From Panagrolaimus kolymaensis (Eukaryota; Nematoda; Chromadorea; Rhabditida; Panagrolaimidae): 64,000 nucleotides of DNA. Of the stretch, positions 22,080 to 34,571 are shown piece after piece; within the stretch, counting starts at the first letter, position 1; each line of letters opens with the position of its first letter. The stretch spans positions 6,758,001 through 6,822,000 of the forward strand of contig JAJQJQ010000002.1 in NCBI GenBank assembly GCA_028622995.1, written 5' to 3'. Both the position numbers and the translations under genes were made by a program. Below the pieces are notes generated by a model. It did no database searches. It worked only from the letters and a program-made list of their open reading frames with translations, and was not told the origin of the DNA.

Positions 22080-23830
22080 GATTAAATCTATCGATTTTTT
22101 TGAATCTAAAAAACACAATAGGATCCGTTTGGAAAAATATCGTTGAAAATCGATGTAAAATAGCATAAAAAATGATAAAAATAAAGCACTTTTCTTCTGC
22201 AATTTTTTTTCTAATTCAAAACGTTTTAAATTCGATTAACTACAACAATGGTTGCTTGATGAATTAGTTAAATAAATAATTTTTGGTTGAAGGTCATAAT
22301 TGGTATGCGATTCAAAATCCCGTTGGGAATAATTTTAATATAATCAATTAAAAACATTTGGATCAAAAAATCCATATCTCCAATTCAAGCCCTAATTCAA
22401 AAATAGATTCACTTAATGTCTTGCATCAAAGCTTGATACATGTGTTCGTTATTTCTGGAAATCAAAATTTTTGAATTGCGGCAATTTTTTTTATTTTCCA
22501 ATAAATTTTTATTTATTTTTTTAACCCTAATAATGTATGTCATTTTTAACTGGATGCCTCGAATAACGATATATGAATCCACGAAGATTCATACTCATTA
22601 ACATAGGTATTTTATGTTCAGAGCCACATAGCTCGATCTGAGACTTATCTTTCACTAAACAAATGCCGATCGACTTTTGTAGGTTTTTATGTGATTTATC
22701 ACTTGTGATAAACAAAATTTTTTTTAAGCTTTAATACTAATGAGTTTGGAATTATTTTTACTTTATTAAAGCATTTTTTGCTTAAAGTAATAATTTTTGG
22801 ATGCTTCCAAATCTGCACCAAAGGATCCGTTTTGAAAAATATCATTGAAAATTGATGTAAAAATGCATGAAAAATGATAAAAATAAAGCACTTTTCTTCG
22901 GCAATTTTTTTTCTTATTCAAAAAGTTTTAAAATAAATTTTATGTCTCTATGGTTGCTAGAAGCATCAAATAAATATATAATTTCTGGTTGAAGGTCTCC
23001 GGGGGTAGGCAAATCTCTAAGATTACTCAAATATTTTTAAAAAAATATATAAAAAATATCTGAAACAAAAAATCCATATGCTTTAGTGAGCTCCGTAATT
23101 CAAAACGAGTTTCAGCAATTTCTAAGCTTGAGATACATGTGTTCAAAAATAAAAGTTTCATCGATTCAGGTAGTTTACGTGGAGCCAATACAAAATCCCG
23201 TTGGGAATAATTTTAATATATTTAATAATGAATATTTAAAACAAAAAATCCATATCTCCAATTCAAGCCGTAATACAAATCGAGATTCACATATCTCTAC
23301 CTCAAGGCTTGATGCTTGTTTTAATTAATAAAAAAAATGGTTCATCGATTCAGGTAGTTTACGTGGAGCCAATACAAAATCCCGTTGGGAATAATTTTAA
23401 TATATTTAATAATGAATATTTAAAACAAAAAATCCATATCTCCAATTCAAGCCGTAATTCAAAGTTGGTTTGATTTTGGTGAACCTTGATGTTGTTGATG
23501 CCCGTGTTTGTTCATCTGAGTGATGGATAAATAAAAAATTTTGATTTTGTGAAAACTCTTATTTTCAATTATTTTTAATAATGTTTTTAGAGCGTTTCCT
23601 ATGAATTTTAGCTCCCACCGTCCACAGGATTATATCGAAATGATCAACATTTTTTAATGTTTTTTCTTCTTAAAGCTTGTGTTCAAAATTTATTTTTATC
23701 TCAATTGAAGGCCTTCCCGTGGAGGGCAGTTAAAACAATAATACAGCATATTTTTTAAATAGTAAATAAAAAATATTTAAAACAAAAAATCCATATCAAA
23801 TTTCTTATTTTAAAGACATTTCATTTGTGT
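22080..23830. repeat. Block of diverged direct repeats
   Basis: At least three related units. A 118-base unit is repeated exactly at 23157-23274 and 23341-23458. A diverged relative lies at about 22305-22440, and partial relatives near 23040-23150 and 23755-23800 (AACAAAAAATCCATAT). A second unit type with GGATCCGTTTGGAAAAATAT recurs at about 22120-22300 and 22823-23000. No open frame crosses the block. Probably an old non-autonomous element or a local satellite. Confidence 0.75.
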
Positions 23831-24131
23831 TTTAAATTTTCAGGGAGCGAAAAAATACAAACGTTTTTTTATAAATTATTGATTATAAACAAATTTAAAA
23901 AAAAGTTACAAAACAAAAAAAGAGATAACAAAATTTAGCTCATATTCCAACAAATTCACAAAACTATTTTTAAAAAAAGGTTAAACTCAATCGAACTATT
24001 TTAATATTAAACGAACAAAGTGAAAGAAAGCACAAAAATTTAAACAATAAACAAAATATATGGATTTATCACCATATTTCTTATCATTCATCATGAATAA
24101 TTATTTTTTTCTAAAAACTTTGTACATACAT

Positions 24132-24745
24132 TTACAGCAAAAGACTGATTTTATCATTTTGAATTTTTGGATTTATAGTTGATTCAATTGAAGGCAATTT
24201 TAGAAGTGCTACAATATCCAAATATTGTAGGTAACGATAACATCGATAGACGCATAAAATACAAAAACAGATGAACAAAGAATTAAAAATTAAAATTAAA
24301 TAACCGAAAATATTTATTATCGACGAATAACTTTCATCCAGAAGGGTTTGGTCATATTCATAAATAAATAGAAAATGTGAAATGCAATAATATAAATATT
24401 GAATTAAGCAAAAAATCTATAAAGAAAGTTTGAAATTTTAATTAAAGTGTAATTTTTGAGAATCAAAAACTCTTGAAAAAAAAATCTTACCAAAGTAAAT
24501 AAAAATGGAAGTAAAAATAATTTTATATGTTTCTGAATTCCAAATAAAGCAATTATGGAAGTCATGAAAAGAAAACAGCCCAAGAAAATAATTTTATCTA
24601 AATTCACTGGAATTATAATTAAAAAACCAATAAACGGAACCATTGAAAAGTAGCAAATTAATTTGGTAATATTTAGAACATGATATCCAAAAAATTCATA
24701 TTTGAATGATTTTAAGGTTGTATAATTTTTAAGTGCATCACTCAT
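24132..24745 (-). CDS. Four-TM LAPTM-like membrane protein (dispersed copy)
   Basis: Exons 24745-24491 and 24416-24132, phase 0, 179 aa. FKYEFFGYHVLNITKLI before TM1 (no Cys), TM1 and TM2, a basic QKHIK loop, then the second exon IFCLIQYLYYCISHFLFI ... CVYRCYRYLQYL and a longer polar tail. Most diverged of the twelve copies, rich in Phe/Ile. Confidence 0.65.
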
Positions 24746-25299
24746 TTTTTAGAAGATAGGTTGTATGTTAAAAAAACGTGAAAGCATGCAAAAAGAAGCA
24801 AAGCAAAATAAAAATGAATAACACGTGGCAATATTTTGAAGAAAGAAAAAACGGACGCTTTTCTTTAAAGGTGAGAGAAAACACTGTCATTGAAGCAATG
24901 TTTAAATCAGAGGAATTTATTTTTTTGATAAAAAAATGTTTTTATTATCAAAAATTGAAAATAATGTTTTTTTTATAGCCAACAACAAGCAGCGGAAAGC
25001 AAACAAGAAATGCTTTGGGGTTTAGCCAATCAAAAGTAATTTTTTTATTTTACTATAATTTTAGCCGCCTTTTAAAAAAAATAACGAAAAATAAAGGATA
25101 AAGTTCCAATGGCGTAAGCTCGTTAGATTTATTGATTTCCAAAATAATAAATACTTCTTTGATCGGCAAAAATGCATTCGATTTATTTTTTTATCTAACT
25201 TTGGGTATTTATTAAAATTAAAATATTTAATATTTTTATTAATTTTATTTATTAAAAACTTATAACAATAAAAAAACAATAAACATTTATTTTTTAATT
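24746..25299. other. Intergenic; one weak two-exon candidate
   Basis: A possible small plus-strand gene (ATG at 24812, MNNTWQYFEERKNGRF, donor near 24870, acceptor near 24979, then TTSSGKQTRNALGFSQSK) can be drawn, but nothing supports it beyond splice-like sites. Confidence 0.25.
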
Positions 25300-27748
25300 T
25301 TAGAAATCATCAATAGAAGGACACTCGTATTTTATTCTAGATTCTTCAGATATTTTAGAAATGAAAGGTTTTTTAAGATTTTGCCATTTATTAATTCCAT
25401 TATCATTAAATAAAATACCCGCTTGATTATTACATTCAGCTTTGAGGGGACTTGTTGCATATAATTCTATCAAGGATTCAGTCAAAGGTTCATCCCATTT
25501 TAAGGCGCTAAATTTATCGGCTACGGTTTTGGAGACATCTGTTTGTTGCCTATAAAAAAATCATTGGAAGTAGTTTAAATTTTTTTGGGAAAAGCTTACT
25601 TTGTGTTAAACCAATTTTGCAAAGCCGTGTCATCGATAGCACTCCTGCAAACACTCACTTCCATGGCTGGATAATAGTACACGATGTTTGAGCACATTTC
25701 TGATTCGGGATTATCTCCTCCCTGAAAAAGTGACAAAAACCATTAAAAATTGTGTATTTAAAGGAGGTCAAATATTTGGATAATCCTTTCAAACTTTCGC
25801 CTCAAAATATACTTTTTAGGTATCACATTTTTTGCTTTTAAAATTAAATTTTTGTTAATTTCGTTAAAATAAAATTCAAAACCAAAACTTACAAAAGTCA
25901 TATTCTCTATTTTTTCAGTATTATAAACACAAGTAGTCATTAACATATCGCCTTTTTCTACACTAATTTGAGGTTCCAAAGAATCAGTTATTGGCCAATC
26001 AAAAGCAAAATGACGATCAAAGTTTAAACTTCCGCCTCTTTTTCCTCCACGATAAATTGAAGTTCTTATTAATTTTCCAGCTGAATGTGTATGAAGTCTT
26101 GAGCCGAATACAGTGATGCCATTTTCTGGGAATTTTAATGAACATTCAGGACGGCAATATCCACTTAGAGCAAACGCTTGTTGTTTGGGTGGAATGGAAT
26201 TGGCTGTGGAGGGTGTAACTCCAAGTTCAAGGATTCCTGCATCAGTGGATCTCAAGGTTGGAGTATAATAAAGATTAAATCCAGATGAATCATTAATTGG
26301 ATTTTTATATGCATATTGAATTTTAAGCATTAGATATTTGGCACCTTCAGGGCCACCAAGAGGAAAGCCAGCTTCTTTGGGAAAATCAAAGGGTGAAGCT
26401 CCAAGACTCCAGACAAAAACACTCTTCGTGCAATCTTTGGTTTTTTCAGGCAAACAAGTTCCATTATATTCAATTGAATCCACGGCAGTATAATTACAAT
26501 AAAATAATTCCATTTTTTGTATAACTTTTTCATTTTCAATCGTCACTAATGGCTCAATTCGAACTAAATGATGCTTTTTTTCGATTAAGCTTTCACTCAA
26601 TTTTTTAACCAAACACCAATAAATTACGTCCTTGGTTATGGTAAGATTTGAAGCTGTGATTGGAAGAGATGAAACATCGCTTTCCAATTGAGTTTGAGGA
26701 ATGATTTTTGAAAATAATTTTGCATTTCGATTTGTTATTTGATTGATATTTGGTGCTTCACTTTCATCGGATGCAAAAAATAAATGTGTCGTTGTACCCT
26801 TCTAAAAAAATGATTCTCGATTAATTTGCATAATCTTTGTTTTTATATGATAAATAAAAAATAAAGGTCATAAAGGATTCAGTTTTAAAAAAAGATAGTC
26901 GGATTAAAAAATGACGAGGAAGAAAAATAAATAAATATTATAAAAACTTACACTAAAAACAATGTCTCTTGGATCACAAGTGGAAAAATTTCGTTTAAAA
27001 CTAAATCCATTTGCATCACTTTGAATTAACACACAATCTTGCTGAGCATCGGGTATTAAACTTTTGTTTTGGCTATTAATATATCCATCCTAAAATATAT
27101 ATATTTTACAGAGCAAATAAAAGAAAAATATTAGTTCTGACGATTTTCATAAATAATCGCTATTTATGGGTCTCACAACAAAAAGCTTAAAGATTTCTTA
27201 TTTCCGTCTTTTTGGATATTTTTTGAAATTAAAAATTTTACTCCATCAATAAACTTACAATCATTTTTTTATTTTTAAATACGCAATAATCAGATTTAAT
27301 AATATTTCCAGTATTTGAAAAACCAATAAACATCCATCTATTATCAGCGAAAGTGCCATTTTTTAATTCCACAGAAAATTGTATTGCTTCAGAATCATAG
27401 TCAATATGCCAATGAAAATCAAAATTAAAATCTAAAAAAAGTTAACAAAAAATGTTTATTTTTTGGCATAAAAAACTAACCATTTATTCTAACGTTTAAT
27501 GATGAATTAAAACTATTTGCATTTATAGCTGGAGTGGGAGAAGGAGACCATGGATGTTTGGAATCTTTGCCCCATGAACCCCAACCAGCCCAAATATTTC
27601 CAATAACTAAACCAATTATTCCAATCGCCCCGAATAACCATAGCAATTTTCTTTTATCAAATGGCTTTTTCCTGAGCGCAGTTTTATCAAATAATATTTG
27701 AACATCTCCTCCATCTGGATTATTTTCAAATTGCATTTCGGATAACAT
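25300..27748 (-). CDS. DOMON/copper type II monooxygenase-like (DBH/MOXD family), CuH site lost
   Basis: Exons 27748-27481, 27431-27259, 27089-26952, 26801-25893, 25721-25600 and 25549-25300; 619 aa, type II topology with one TM (residues 34-55, LLWLFGAIGIIGLVIG). Residues 90-190 form a DOMON domain (HWHIDYDSEAIQFSVEL, WMFIGFS, DGYI, TCDPRDIVF). Then the copper monooxygenase N- and C-domains: YWCLVKK, HHLVRIEPLV, MELFYC, GASPFDFPKEAGFPLGG, DSSGFNLYYT, GYCRPEC, SRLHTH and ESEMCSN. CuM ligands are present (His430, His432, Met505). The three CuH ligands of dopamine beta-hydroxylase align with Gln288, Lys289 and Gln355, so hydroxylation by the usual two-copper mechanism looks impossible. Fold and disulfide cysteines are kept, so a non-catalytic or binding role is more likely than a pseudogene; no frame lesion is seen. 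Confidence 0.85.
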
Positions 27749-29890
27749 TTTTTTAAAAATAATTTTACAATAAAAACAATAAAAATGAGGTCATCTGATA
27801 AAAAAAAACACCAATGTTAAAAATAATAATAAAGTAAATATTTCAAAACTTTTTTCTTTACAGCGACACCCTTATTTATTTTTTTCGAATTGGAAGGAAG
27901 AATGGAGGAAAAAAAGTTTTTTGGAATGAGTGAAACGCCGCGGCCGATGATCAAAATAAAAAAAAAATATGAGTCCTTTCTTTTTTTTCTTTCCTGGCCT
28001 TTTGCAATTTTTTACGTCCTCGTCGACCTTTTTTGGGAACAAAAACAATGAATCAATATAAAATAAAAATGAAATCAGCAAAATAAAATATCAGTCAACA
28101 GCAGCACAAAATAAAAAGTAAAAAGTTCAATAAAAACGAACGAAGAAAAATAATTCTTTGTGTTTTTTCAAGGACAGTAACAAAATTAAAACAATATTTG
28201 ACAAAAGTAAATTACTATCATCCAAAACTTTTTTTTACACCGCGAAAATCAATAATAAAATTGTTGAAGAAATAAAATAAAATAATTGATTGAAATTATT
28301 TTCTTTTTTTAAACTACGCAAATATTTTCTTCTTTTTTTGAGTGTAGTTAAAAATAAAGGATAGTCACCGTCGATTGATTGGTTTTAGTTGTCGAGAAAA
28401 AATAAAATACATACAACCGTTTTTCTTTCCACTGCGGTAGTAGTTGCGTTCAATGACGACGAAGAAGTGAAAGTGTTTGATCAAACAAAAATAAAATCGT
28501 TAAAAAAAGTTGACGTCCTCACACAAGCAAGGGAAAGTCGTCATCGGTCGTCGTCGGCGCAGGTTTCTCTTTTCACCTTTTATTGTAACCTTGAATGGAC
28601 GCGTTTGTCTTTTTTAGTTCGCTGCTAATTAATATGGGAAATAGTTTTTTTTTGTAAAACAAAAAACAAAAATAGTATTCTTTTTTTTCAATAACAAATT
28701 TTAAAAAAATTCTTTGACGTAAATATTAGAAACTTCAAAAAAATAAAAATAGCAAACGAGAGGATTCAAGGTATATATGTAAAACAAGGTGAACAACCAA
28801 TAACTACTACACAAACTTTTTTCTTTTTTGTTTGTTTATTTTTTTTAGCTGCATCGCTTGCTTCTTTTTAACTCAGCTGTGGTGGCTATGGCCTCAATGA
28901 TACATACGTGTTTCGAAAGGAAGAGAGAAGAATTCGTTTTGTCCATACTTTTCTCTCTCTTTTTTTCAAGCCAGAAAAAAAAATATTGGTGTATTACTTG
29001 GTTGTCTTGGTTTTTTTTTCTACGTGTTTTGCTGGGCATAGAGCAAAACATCTTTTTTAAGAATAAATTTTTTTTCGAAACTATTCGACGATAAACGCAT
29101 GTGCAAAGAAAGAAGAGATTTTCTTGCAAAATTAAAAATAAAAGCAACATGAAAAATTTGCATAAACTTAATTGCGTTATTATTTTGAACCTGGTTAAAT
29201 TAATTCACATTTACAAACATAAATAAAATGATAATACTTTTGATTAGTTTTTGAGGGATGGCTTCGCCATCACAAAGATATGTTAGAGAAAAAAAACATA
29301 TAAAATATCAAAAAAATATAGAAATAAAAAAGTTTTAAAATTTATTATCGAATTAATTTTTTTTTGAACTTCTTCAAAATTTAAAAAAGATTTTTTTTAA
29401 ATTATTCTTTTCAACTAAATTTTTACGGTGTTTAAACAATAACGTTGTTTATGTAAGTTAAAAAAATTATTAATCTTTATACTTTCGAACTTCCTAATTT
29501 AGCTTTTCTTGACGATGATGTGAATAAGTTCCATGTGTTTTTTTTTGTATGTATCTTTGCAGTAATTTAACTACACAACGTTCGCTATACTCTGTACCTT
29601 TGAATAGTTCTTTTTAACTTAGTGGTACTCAAAGGTTTAAAAATAAAAATACGCACATGTCATTCATTTCCTTTTTATTTCTGTAAAAAAGAAACTAAAA
29701 AAATGTGATTGTCAAAGATTATGAGAAAACTTTTAAAATATTCCCCACGTAGTCATCAAAATAAGAAAAAGTTTTTAGTATTTAATTTCCCATAAAAAAA
29801 CCTGTGTTAGAAAGTTTCATAGTTTTTTGTCTTTTTTAGAATTTATTTTTACTTCTTCCACAATTTTTGTTTTTCTGTAAATTAAAAAAA
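27749..29890. other. Long intergenic region, no supported gene
   Basis: About 2.1 kb between divergently transcribed genes. Many poly-T tracts and chance frames. A purine-rich stretch with GAAAGTGTTTGATC lies near 28470 and a GC-richer ACGACGA stretch near 28450-28560. I see no coding exon, RNA gene or element here. Confidence 0.45.
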
Positions 29891-30934
29891 ATGGTTAGCG
29901 AATTTGGAATTAAAGATTTGGCATATCTCGAACGATTTATATTTCCATATTATTTAATGGCATCCAGAATATTTTGTATATTAGCTGTAATTTCATATCC
30001 ATTATTAATATATTTAATTTGGACGAAAACATTAAAAATGTCAAATAATTTTCGTTGTTTAGCAACTTACACCCATACTTTTGGAGTTTTATTTTCTGTG
30101 ACATTTTTAATTTTTGAACCTGTTGGAATTCCACAAAAGTATATTATTTATTCCACTGGACTAACAGCAAATTTGAGTGGAAATTTCACTTTTGCTCAAA
30201 TTTGCATAGTCGTTATTTCAATCACTCATTCCATTCATGGATTATGCTTGAGTGTATTTTATTGCTATCATATGAGCCTTCATAAATGTAAAGCTTGGTT
30301 TTCAAATAAAACAAAACTAACTTTTGTCGTGTGCTTTTCGTATTTTGTGGTTTTAAGTATTTCACTTGGACACTGTTTTACTTTACCCAATAATTCTGAA
30401 ACATTAGCGAGGCATAGTAGCAGAAATCAAATTATTGCAGAAATGGTGAAATTAACGCCTTCAATAATTGCATTTTCAATGGAAGGAAATAAAAATTTGG
30501 AAATATTCATTTATTACACAATCGCAATTTCTACCATATTTTTAAGTTTTTGTATATTTTTATTTTTTGATTATGTCAAATACCGTTCCCAACAAAATCG
30601 AGAACTTTCAACAGAAATTTTAAAAACCATTCAAATTTTACGTTTAAATTATCGAGTTCGAATTTTGCTTGCAATTTTACTTCAAATTATTCCCGGATTT
30701 TCATTTTTTGTTTTCATTTTTATTTTTCCATCCGTTGAAGCATCATTTTTGTGTATCACTATGCTTACAGCTTTTCCATTATTGGATATTATGGTTGAAA
30801 TATTTAGTATTAAAGTTTATCGTCAAAAAATTTTATCTCTTTTAATGTTTAAAAGAAAGTTTTCCATCGTTTTTCAAAAAATTATTTTACCTTCCAATTC
30901 TCGTTCACATTCACATGGTACTTTGTTCGAATAA
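29891..30934 (+). CDS. Nematode serpentine chemoreceptor-like GPCR (single exon)
   Basis: 347 aa starting MVSEFGIKDL, preceded by an AAAAAA-ATG context. Seven hydrophobic segments can be placed: IFCILAVISYPLLIYLIW, LATYTHTFGVLFSVTFLIF, QICIVVISITHSIHGLCLSV, LTFVVCFSYFVVLSISLG, IFIYYTIAISTIFLSFCIFL, ILLAILLQIIPGFSFFVF and SFLCITMLTAFPLLDIMVEIF, ending with a basic Ser-rich tail. Pattern (short N-terminus, IxPxG in the first outer loop, PxLD near TM7) fits the srh/str superfamily of nematode chemoreceptors. Probably a sensory-neuron plasma membrane receptor. Unlike the receptors at 56-61 kb it has no introns, which would fit retroposition or intron loss. Confidence 0.7.
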   Translation: MVSEFGIKDLAYLERFIFPYYLMASRIFCILAVISYPLLIYLIWTKTLKMSNNFRCLATYTHTFGVLFSVTFLIFEPVGIPQKYIIYSTGLTANLSGNFTFAQICIVVISITHSIHGLCLSVFYCYHMSLHKCKAWFSNKTKLTFVVCFSYFVVLSISLGHCFTLPNNSETLARHSSRNQIIAEMVKLTPSIIAFSMEGNKNLEIFIYYTIAISTIFLSFCIFLFFDYVKYRSQQNRELSTEILKTIQILRLNYRVRILLAILLQIIPGFSFFVFIFIFPSVEASFLCITMLTAFPLLDIMVEIFSIKVYRQKILSLLMFKRKFSIVFQKIILPSNSRSHSHGTLFE

Positions 30935-31135
30935 AAAAAATAAATAGCTTTTTGTATTTAAAAAAAGATTGCTTTTTTGCTTGAAGCAAAACACATTTTT
31001 GCAGAAAAAGCATAAAGTTTTTTGATTTCCTTTTCCGTGGATGATTATAAAACAAAATAATGCATTATCCTTTATTATTCTCGAAAATTAATTAAATCTT
31101 ACAACTTTCATGGAAGTTTTAGTTTTAAGAATTTC

Positions 31136-33112
31136 TCAAACTTGATACCAGGGAAAGCCGTGAATCACATGTTTGCAATCAATGGTTTCATCTTTCCAAA
31201 TAAAATCTGGCAATTTTTTTGGTTCAAAAGGTGACCCACCAGGAAGCCATGATTTAAGGATGTTAACAGCCTAAAAATTATTTTTAAAAAAAACTAAAAA
31301 AGACAGCGAATAAAAATTATTACTTGAGTTCGCGCACTTTTCAAATTATCTGGATCGCAAGTTGTGGGTTGGCGAAGGTCAAGATGATGAGCAGCTCCAT
31401 CAATCATAAAATGGAAAATTTGATTCTTTTTTGTAGAATCAAGAGCAAAAAATTCATCAGGAAGTCTACCTACAATTTTCCATATTTTTCTCATCAAAAT
31501 TTGATGAAATCGTTAAAATCATTTACCTGGACTCCATGGATCAAAAGAACCATCAGTAAAAATAATTCTGGAAGTATGATTAAAATCAAATCCAAATGTA
31601 TCTTTAATTGAATTTTCATTAAAATGGTCTTCCGTCCATCCAATTTTTCCAAAAGTATTCTTACATCCTTTTAAAAATGTGTGTAAATATGAATCTCTAT
31701 CATCACATCGGTGTGGGAAGAAATCGTTTGGAGGGCCTTCCCAACATCGCATAATAGTTAAATCGGTGCAATACTAAAAAAGGAATAATGTTTTAAGAAA
31801 ATTTTGATTCTTAAATTCATTTACCATAAAATACCAAACATCTAAAAGCTCAATATTATCTTCATCTTTGACTCCACAATCACCTAAACAAGTTATTGGA
31901 TTATTTGTGTAAATTTTTGAGATGTTGTATAACAAAGTAGCAAGTTCTTCATCTTTAGGGTTCGCAGGCATTTGCTTAACATATTCACACGCGATTTTAA
32001 TGGGCCAAGCAGGTAAATCAGCCAAAAAACTTGTTGGATATGGATAATTTGTCATTGCCATGGAATCAATCATATCACCAGCAAAAGAAATAAGTCCATC
32101 AATTTGAGAAATATTTTCTAATTGTGATTTAGGATGCATATGAAAAATATGATTGAGCCTTTTTAATCCATCTGGTGAATTCGCAATATCGTTTATTGCT
32201 TGGAACGCGTTTTGAAGAATTTTTATGTTTGAGTCACATCCAAAAAATTTAAAGACATTTTTGGTAACACTTTCATAGCCTCCAATGGGACTTTGTTGAT
32301 CAAACCAAATCATTGGAGCGCTTGAAGCCCATGCGCTATGAATTATATTTGGATATTTCATTCTCATCCACGCAGCTAACATACCACCTAAAAAAACAAT
32401 TGTCTTCATATTGAAAAAATTTCTGGACTTAAAAAATCTTTGGTTGCTCTAAATTTTTTAGCTTATTTTTTGTAGTTTTGCATCTCTCTCCCCATATGTA
32501 AATACATACCATAACTTCCACCAATGGCAATGACTGGAGCATCTACAGAAATGTTATGAGCCTTTTTAAACCATGGAACAATTACAGCATAATCAGCAAG
32601 GATTTGACTAGTGGTAGCATAACCCATTTTCTTAATGGAAGAAAAAGTATCGATTCCATATGGAAGACTTTTACCAAAATATCTTTGTTCAACAAACAAA
32701 ACAGCGGCGCCAAGAGTTGGAGCTAAATCCCAAAGAATTAACGCACTTTTAGCAAAAGTTTCCAAAGGTTCTTCATTTCCTGGGTAAAATAAAACTGGAC
32801 CACCGGGTTGATAGCTGCTGATATTAAAGAAATACCTTTAAAAAATAAATATATTTTGATCCCATAAAAAAAACCTTACCGAAGCCGAAATTTATCGGGA
32901 ATTGCAAAACTAAAATGATCAACTGGAACTTCTCGAGACCAATTCCAATCATATTGAGCCAAACTATCGGTTTCGTTTAAATCAATCGTATTTTGTTCTT
33001 CAGCCTCACTTCGGATGAGCATTCTCCCGTTTACCGGTGGTATATTTCCAAACGTTGTTTGTCCATTTGCAGCAAAAAAGAGAAATGAAAGCAAGAAAAT
33101 AGTGCGAAGCAT
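31136..33112 (-). CDS. Serine carboxypeptidase, peptidase family S28 (PRCP/DPP7-like)
   Basis: Exons 33112-32880, 32835-32510, 32387-31825, 31773-31527, 31469-31324 and 31270-31136; 549 aa. Signal peptide MLRTIFLLSFLFFAANG. Diagnostic order: VPVDHFSF, GGPVLFYPGNE, FVEQRYFGKSLP, nucleophile motif GGSYGGM (Ser185), SSAPMIWF, CW ... CTDLTI, DGSFDPWSPG (Asp452) and DGAAHHLDLR (His484 or 485), then CD and the C-terminal KDETIDC. All catalytic elements are intact, so an active secreted or lysosomal Pro-X carboxypeptidase or dipeptidyl peptidase is expected. The nucleophile motif is split by an intron between Tyr and Gly. C. elegans has several homologues (pcp genes); which one is not decided. Confidence 0.92.
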
Positions 33113-33669
33113 TTTTCCTTGCAATTTTTTATGATGGAATTAAAGACTTTTTATTGTTTCTTTTATAAGATCTAATAGCATGAGAAATTTTAATTTGGTG
33201 TAACAATACTTTATTAAAATAACAAAACAAAATCATGGGACGATCGGTAAAAAATAATATAAACGGTAAAATGCAAATATAAATGTGATTTCTTATATAT
33301 AAAAAAGACAAAATGTATCAACAAAAAAATAAATAAAAACGTCAAACGTAAGATTTTGAAAAGAATAACTTTCCATTTTTTGAAAGATTAATTTTTTCAT
33401 TTAAAGAAAATTAGTAAACCACCTATTTTCTATTATTTTTATGCATGAATATAAATACCATAATTTTCCATGCTATTTGGAAAAACATTTTTGACAAATC
33501 AAATTTTATTAAAATACAATATGTTTTTCATTTGTAGAATAAAAAAAAGAGAAAACAGTAATAGAGTTTTAAAAAACGCAAATGTTGTTTTTTGCTATTA
33601 ACAGAAGAGAGCTATAAAAAGGAAAAACAATGGCTACAATGATTCTAACAAATATTTGCTTTCTATCGT

Positions 33670-34395
33670 TTTCTTGAAAAAAGACAGAGATTAAGACGAT
33701 TATTTGAAACATAAGTTGGATAAATGCTTCGAACAACGAATTGAAATTCATTAAAATCAAAAAATGAACATTTGAAATATAAGCGAATTAGTAAAGAGGT
33801 GGTAAAATTTTTTTAAATGAATTCACAAAAAAGCCTAGGATCCATTTCATCTTCCATATTACAAATACTTAAGACAAAGTATTGAAGCTTATTTATAAAT
33901 GGAAGTTGAATTAATTTTTCGAAAGTTTTTGATGAAAATATTTCACAATTATTCCAATATTCAATTATTTTAATTTTTGGACATTTTGATAAAATAGTGT
34001 CCATTGTCACAGGAGTTTGGTCTTCATAAAAAATATTTACATCATTTAAAATGAGATGTTCCATTTTCCCGCCATTAAGAAAAAAGGAAATTTCTTTGAT
34101 TATTAAAGTTTCACCAAAAATTTCTAATTTTTTTAAATCGCATCGGTAAATGCATTTTAACGAAGTTGATAGAGTTCTCCAATAAATTAATAACGATTCA
34201 GTTACCCAATAAAGAAATTTTCTATTCATTTCATGATATACTCCATTTTTATGAAAATTATTAATATATAAGCATTCAGAATGACATCGAACATACGTAT
34301 CAAGAATAATGACTTTCTTGGCTCATAAAAAATATTTACAAACTTTTTAAAATTTTCGAAATAATTCGAGCTTGATGCAGTTGTTTAAAGCATAA
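33670..34395 (-). pseudogene. F-box-like gene with in-frame stops
   Basis: Reads through KVCKYFL, KKVIILDTYV, FLYWVTESLLIYW, CDLKKLEIFGETLIIKEISFFLNGGKMEHL, DTILSKCPKI, NCEIFSSKTFEKL and FCEFI, aligned along the intact paralogues. There is a TAA at 33813-33815 exactly where relatives have Gln or Lys (EFIQKNF), after which the frame continues KNFTTSLLIRLYF for some 45 codons. Two further stops, a TAA and a TGA, flank KVCKYFL near 34330-34350. No F-box N-terminus with ATG is left. Confidence 0.75.
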
Positions 34396-34571
34396 AGAAT
34401 TATGGGAGATGGAATTGAAAAATGTTGATTGCGTGGATTCAAAGAGCGATAAAAATTGGTGTTCATCTTTTACTAAAATAAACTCAAATTTTATCGAAAA
34501 TTATGGCAAATCTGGAAAAAAAGTATTTGTTTGCGCAAACTTTAATTTTTTGGAGAAAAAAATTATGGGAT

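Noticed and set aside
25758..26687. Reading the 309-codon frame as a separate complete enzyme
   Set aside because: It is the fourth exon of the DOMON/monooxygenase gene; its apparent start is a TTG inside the exon and both ends carry splice sites.
28389..29150. Several overlapping frames in the 2-kb spacer
   Set aside because: No conserved motif on either strand and no consistent splice sites.
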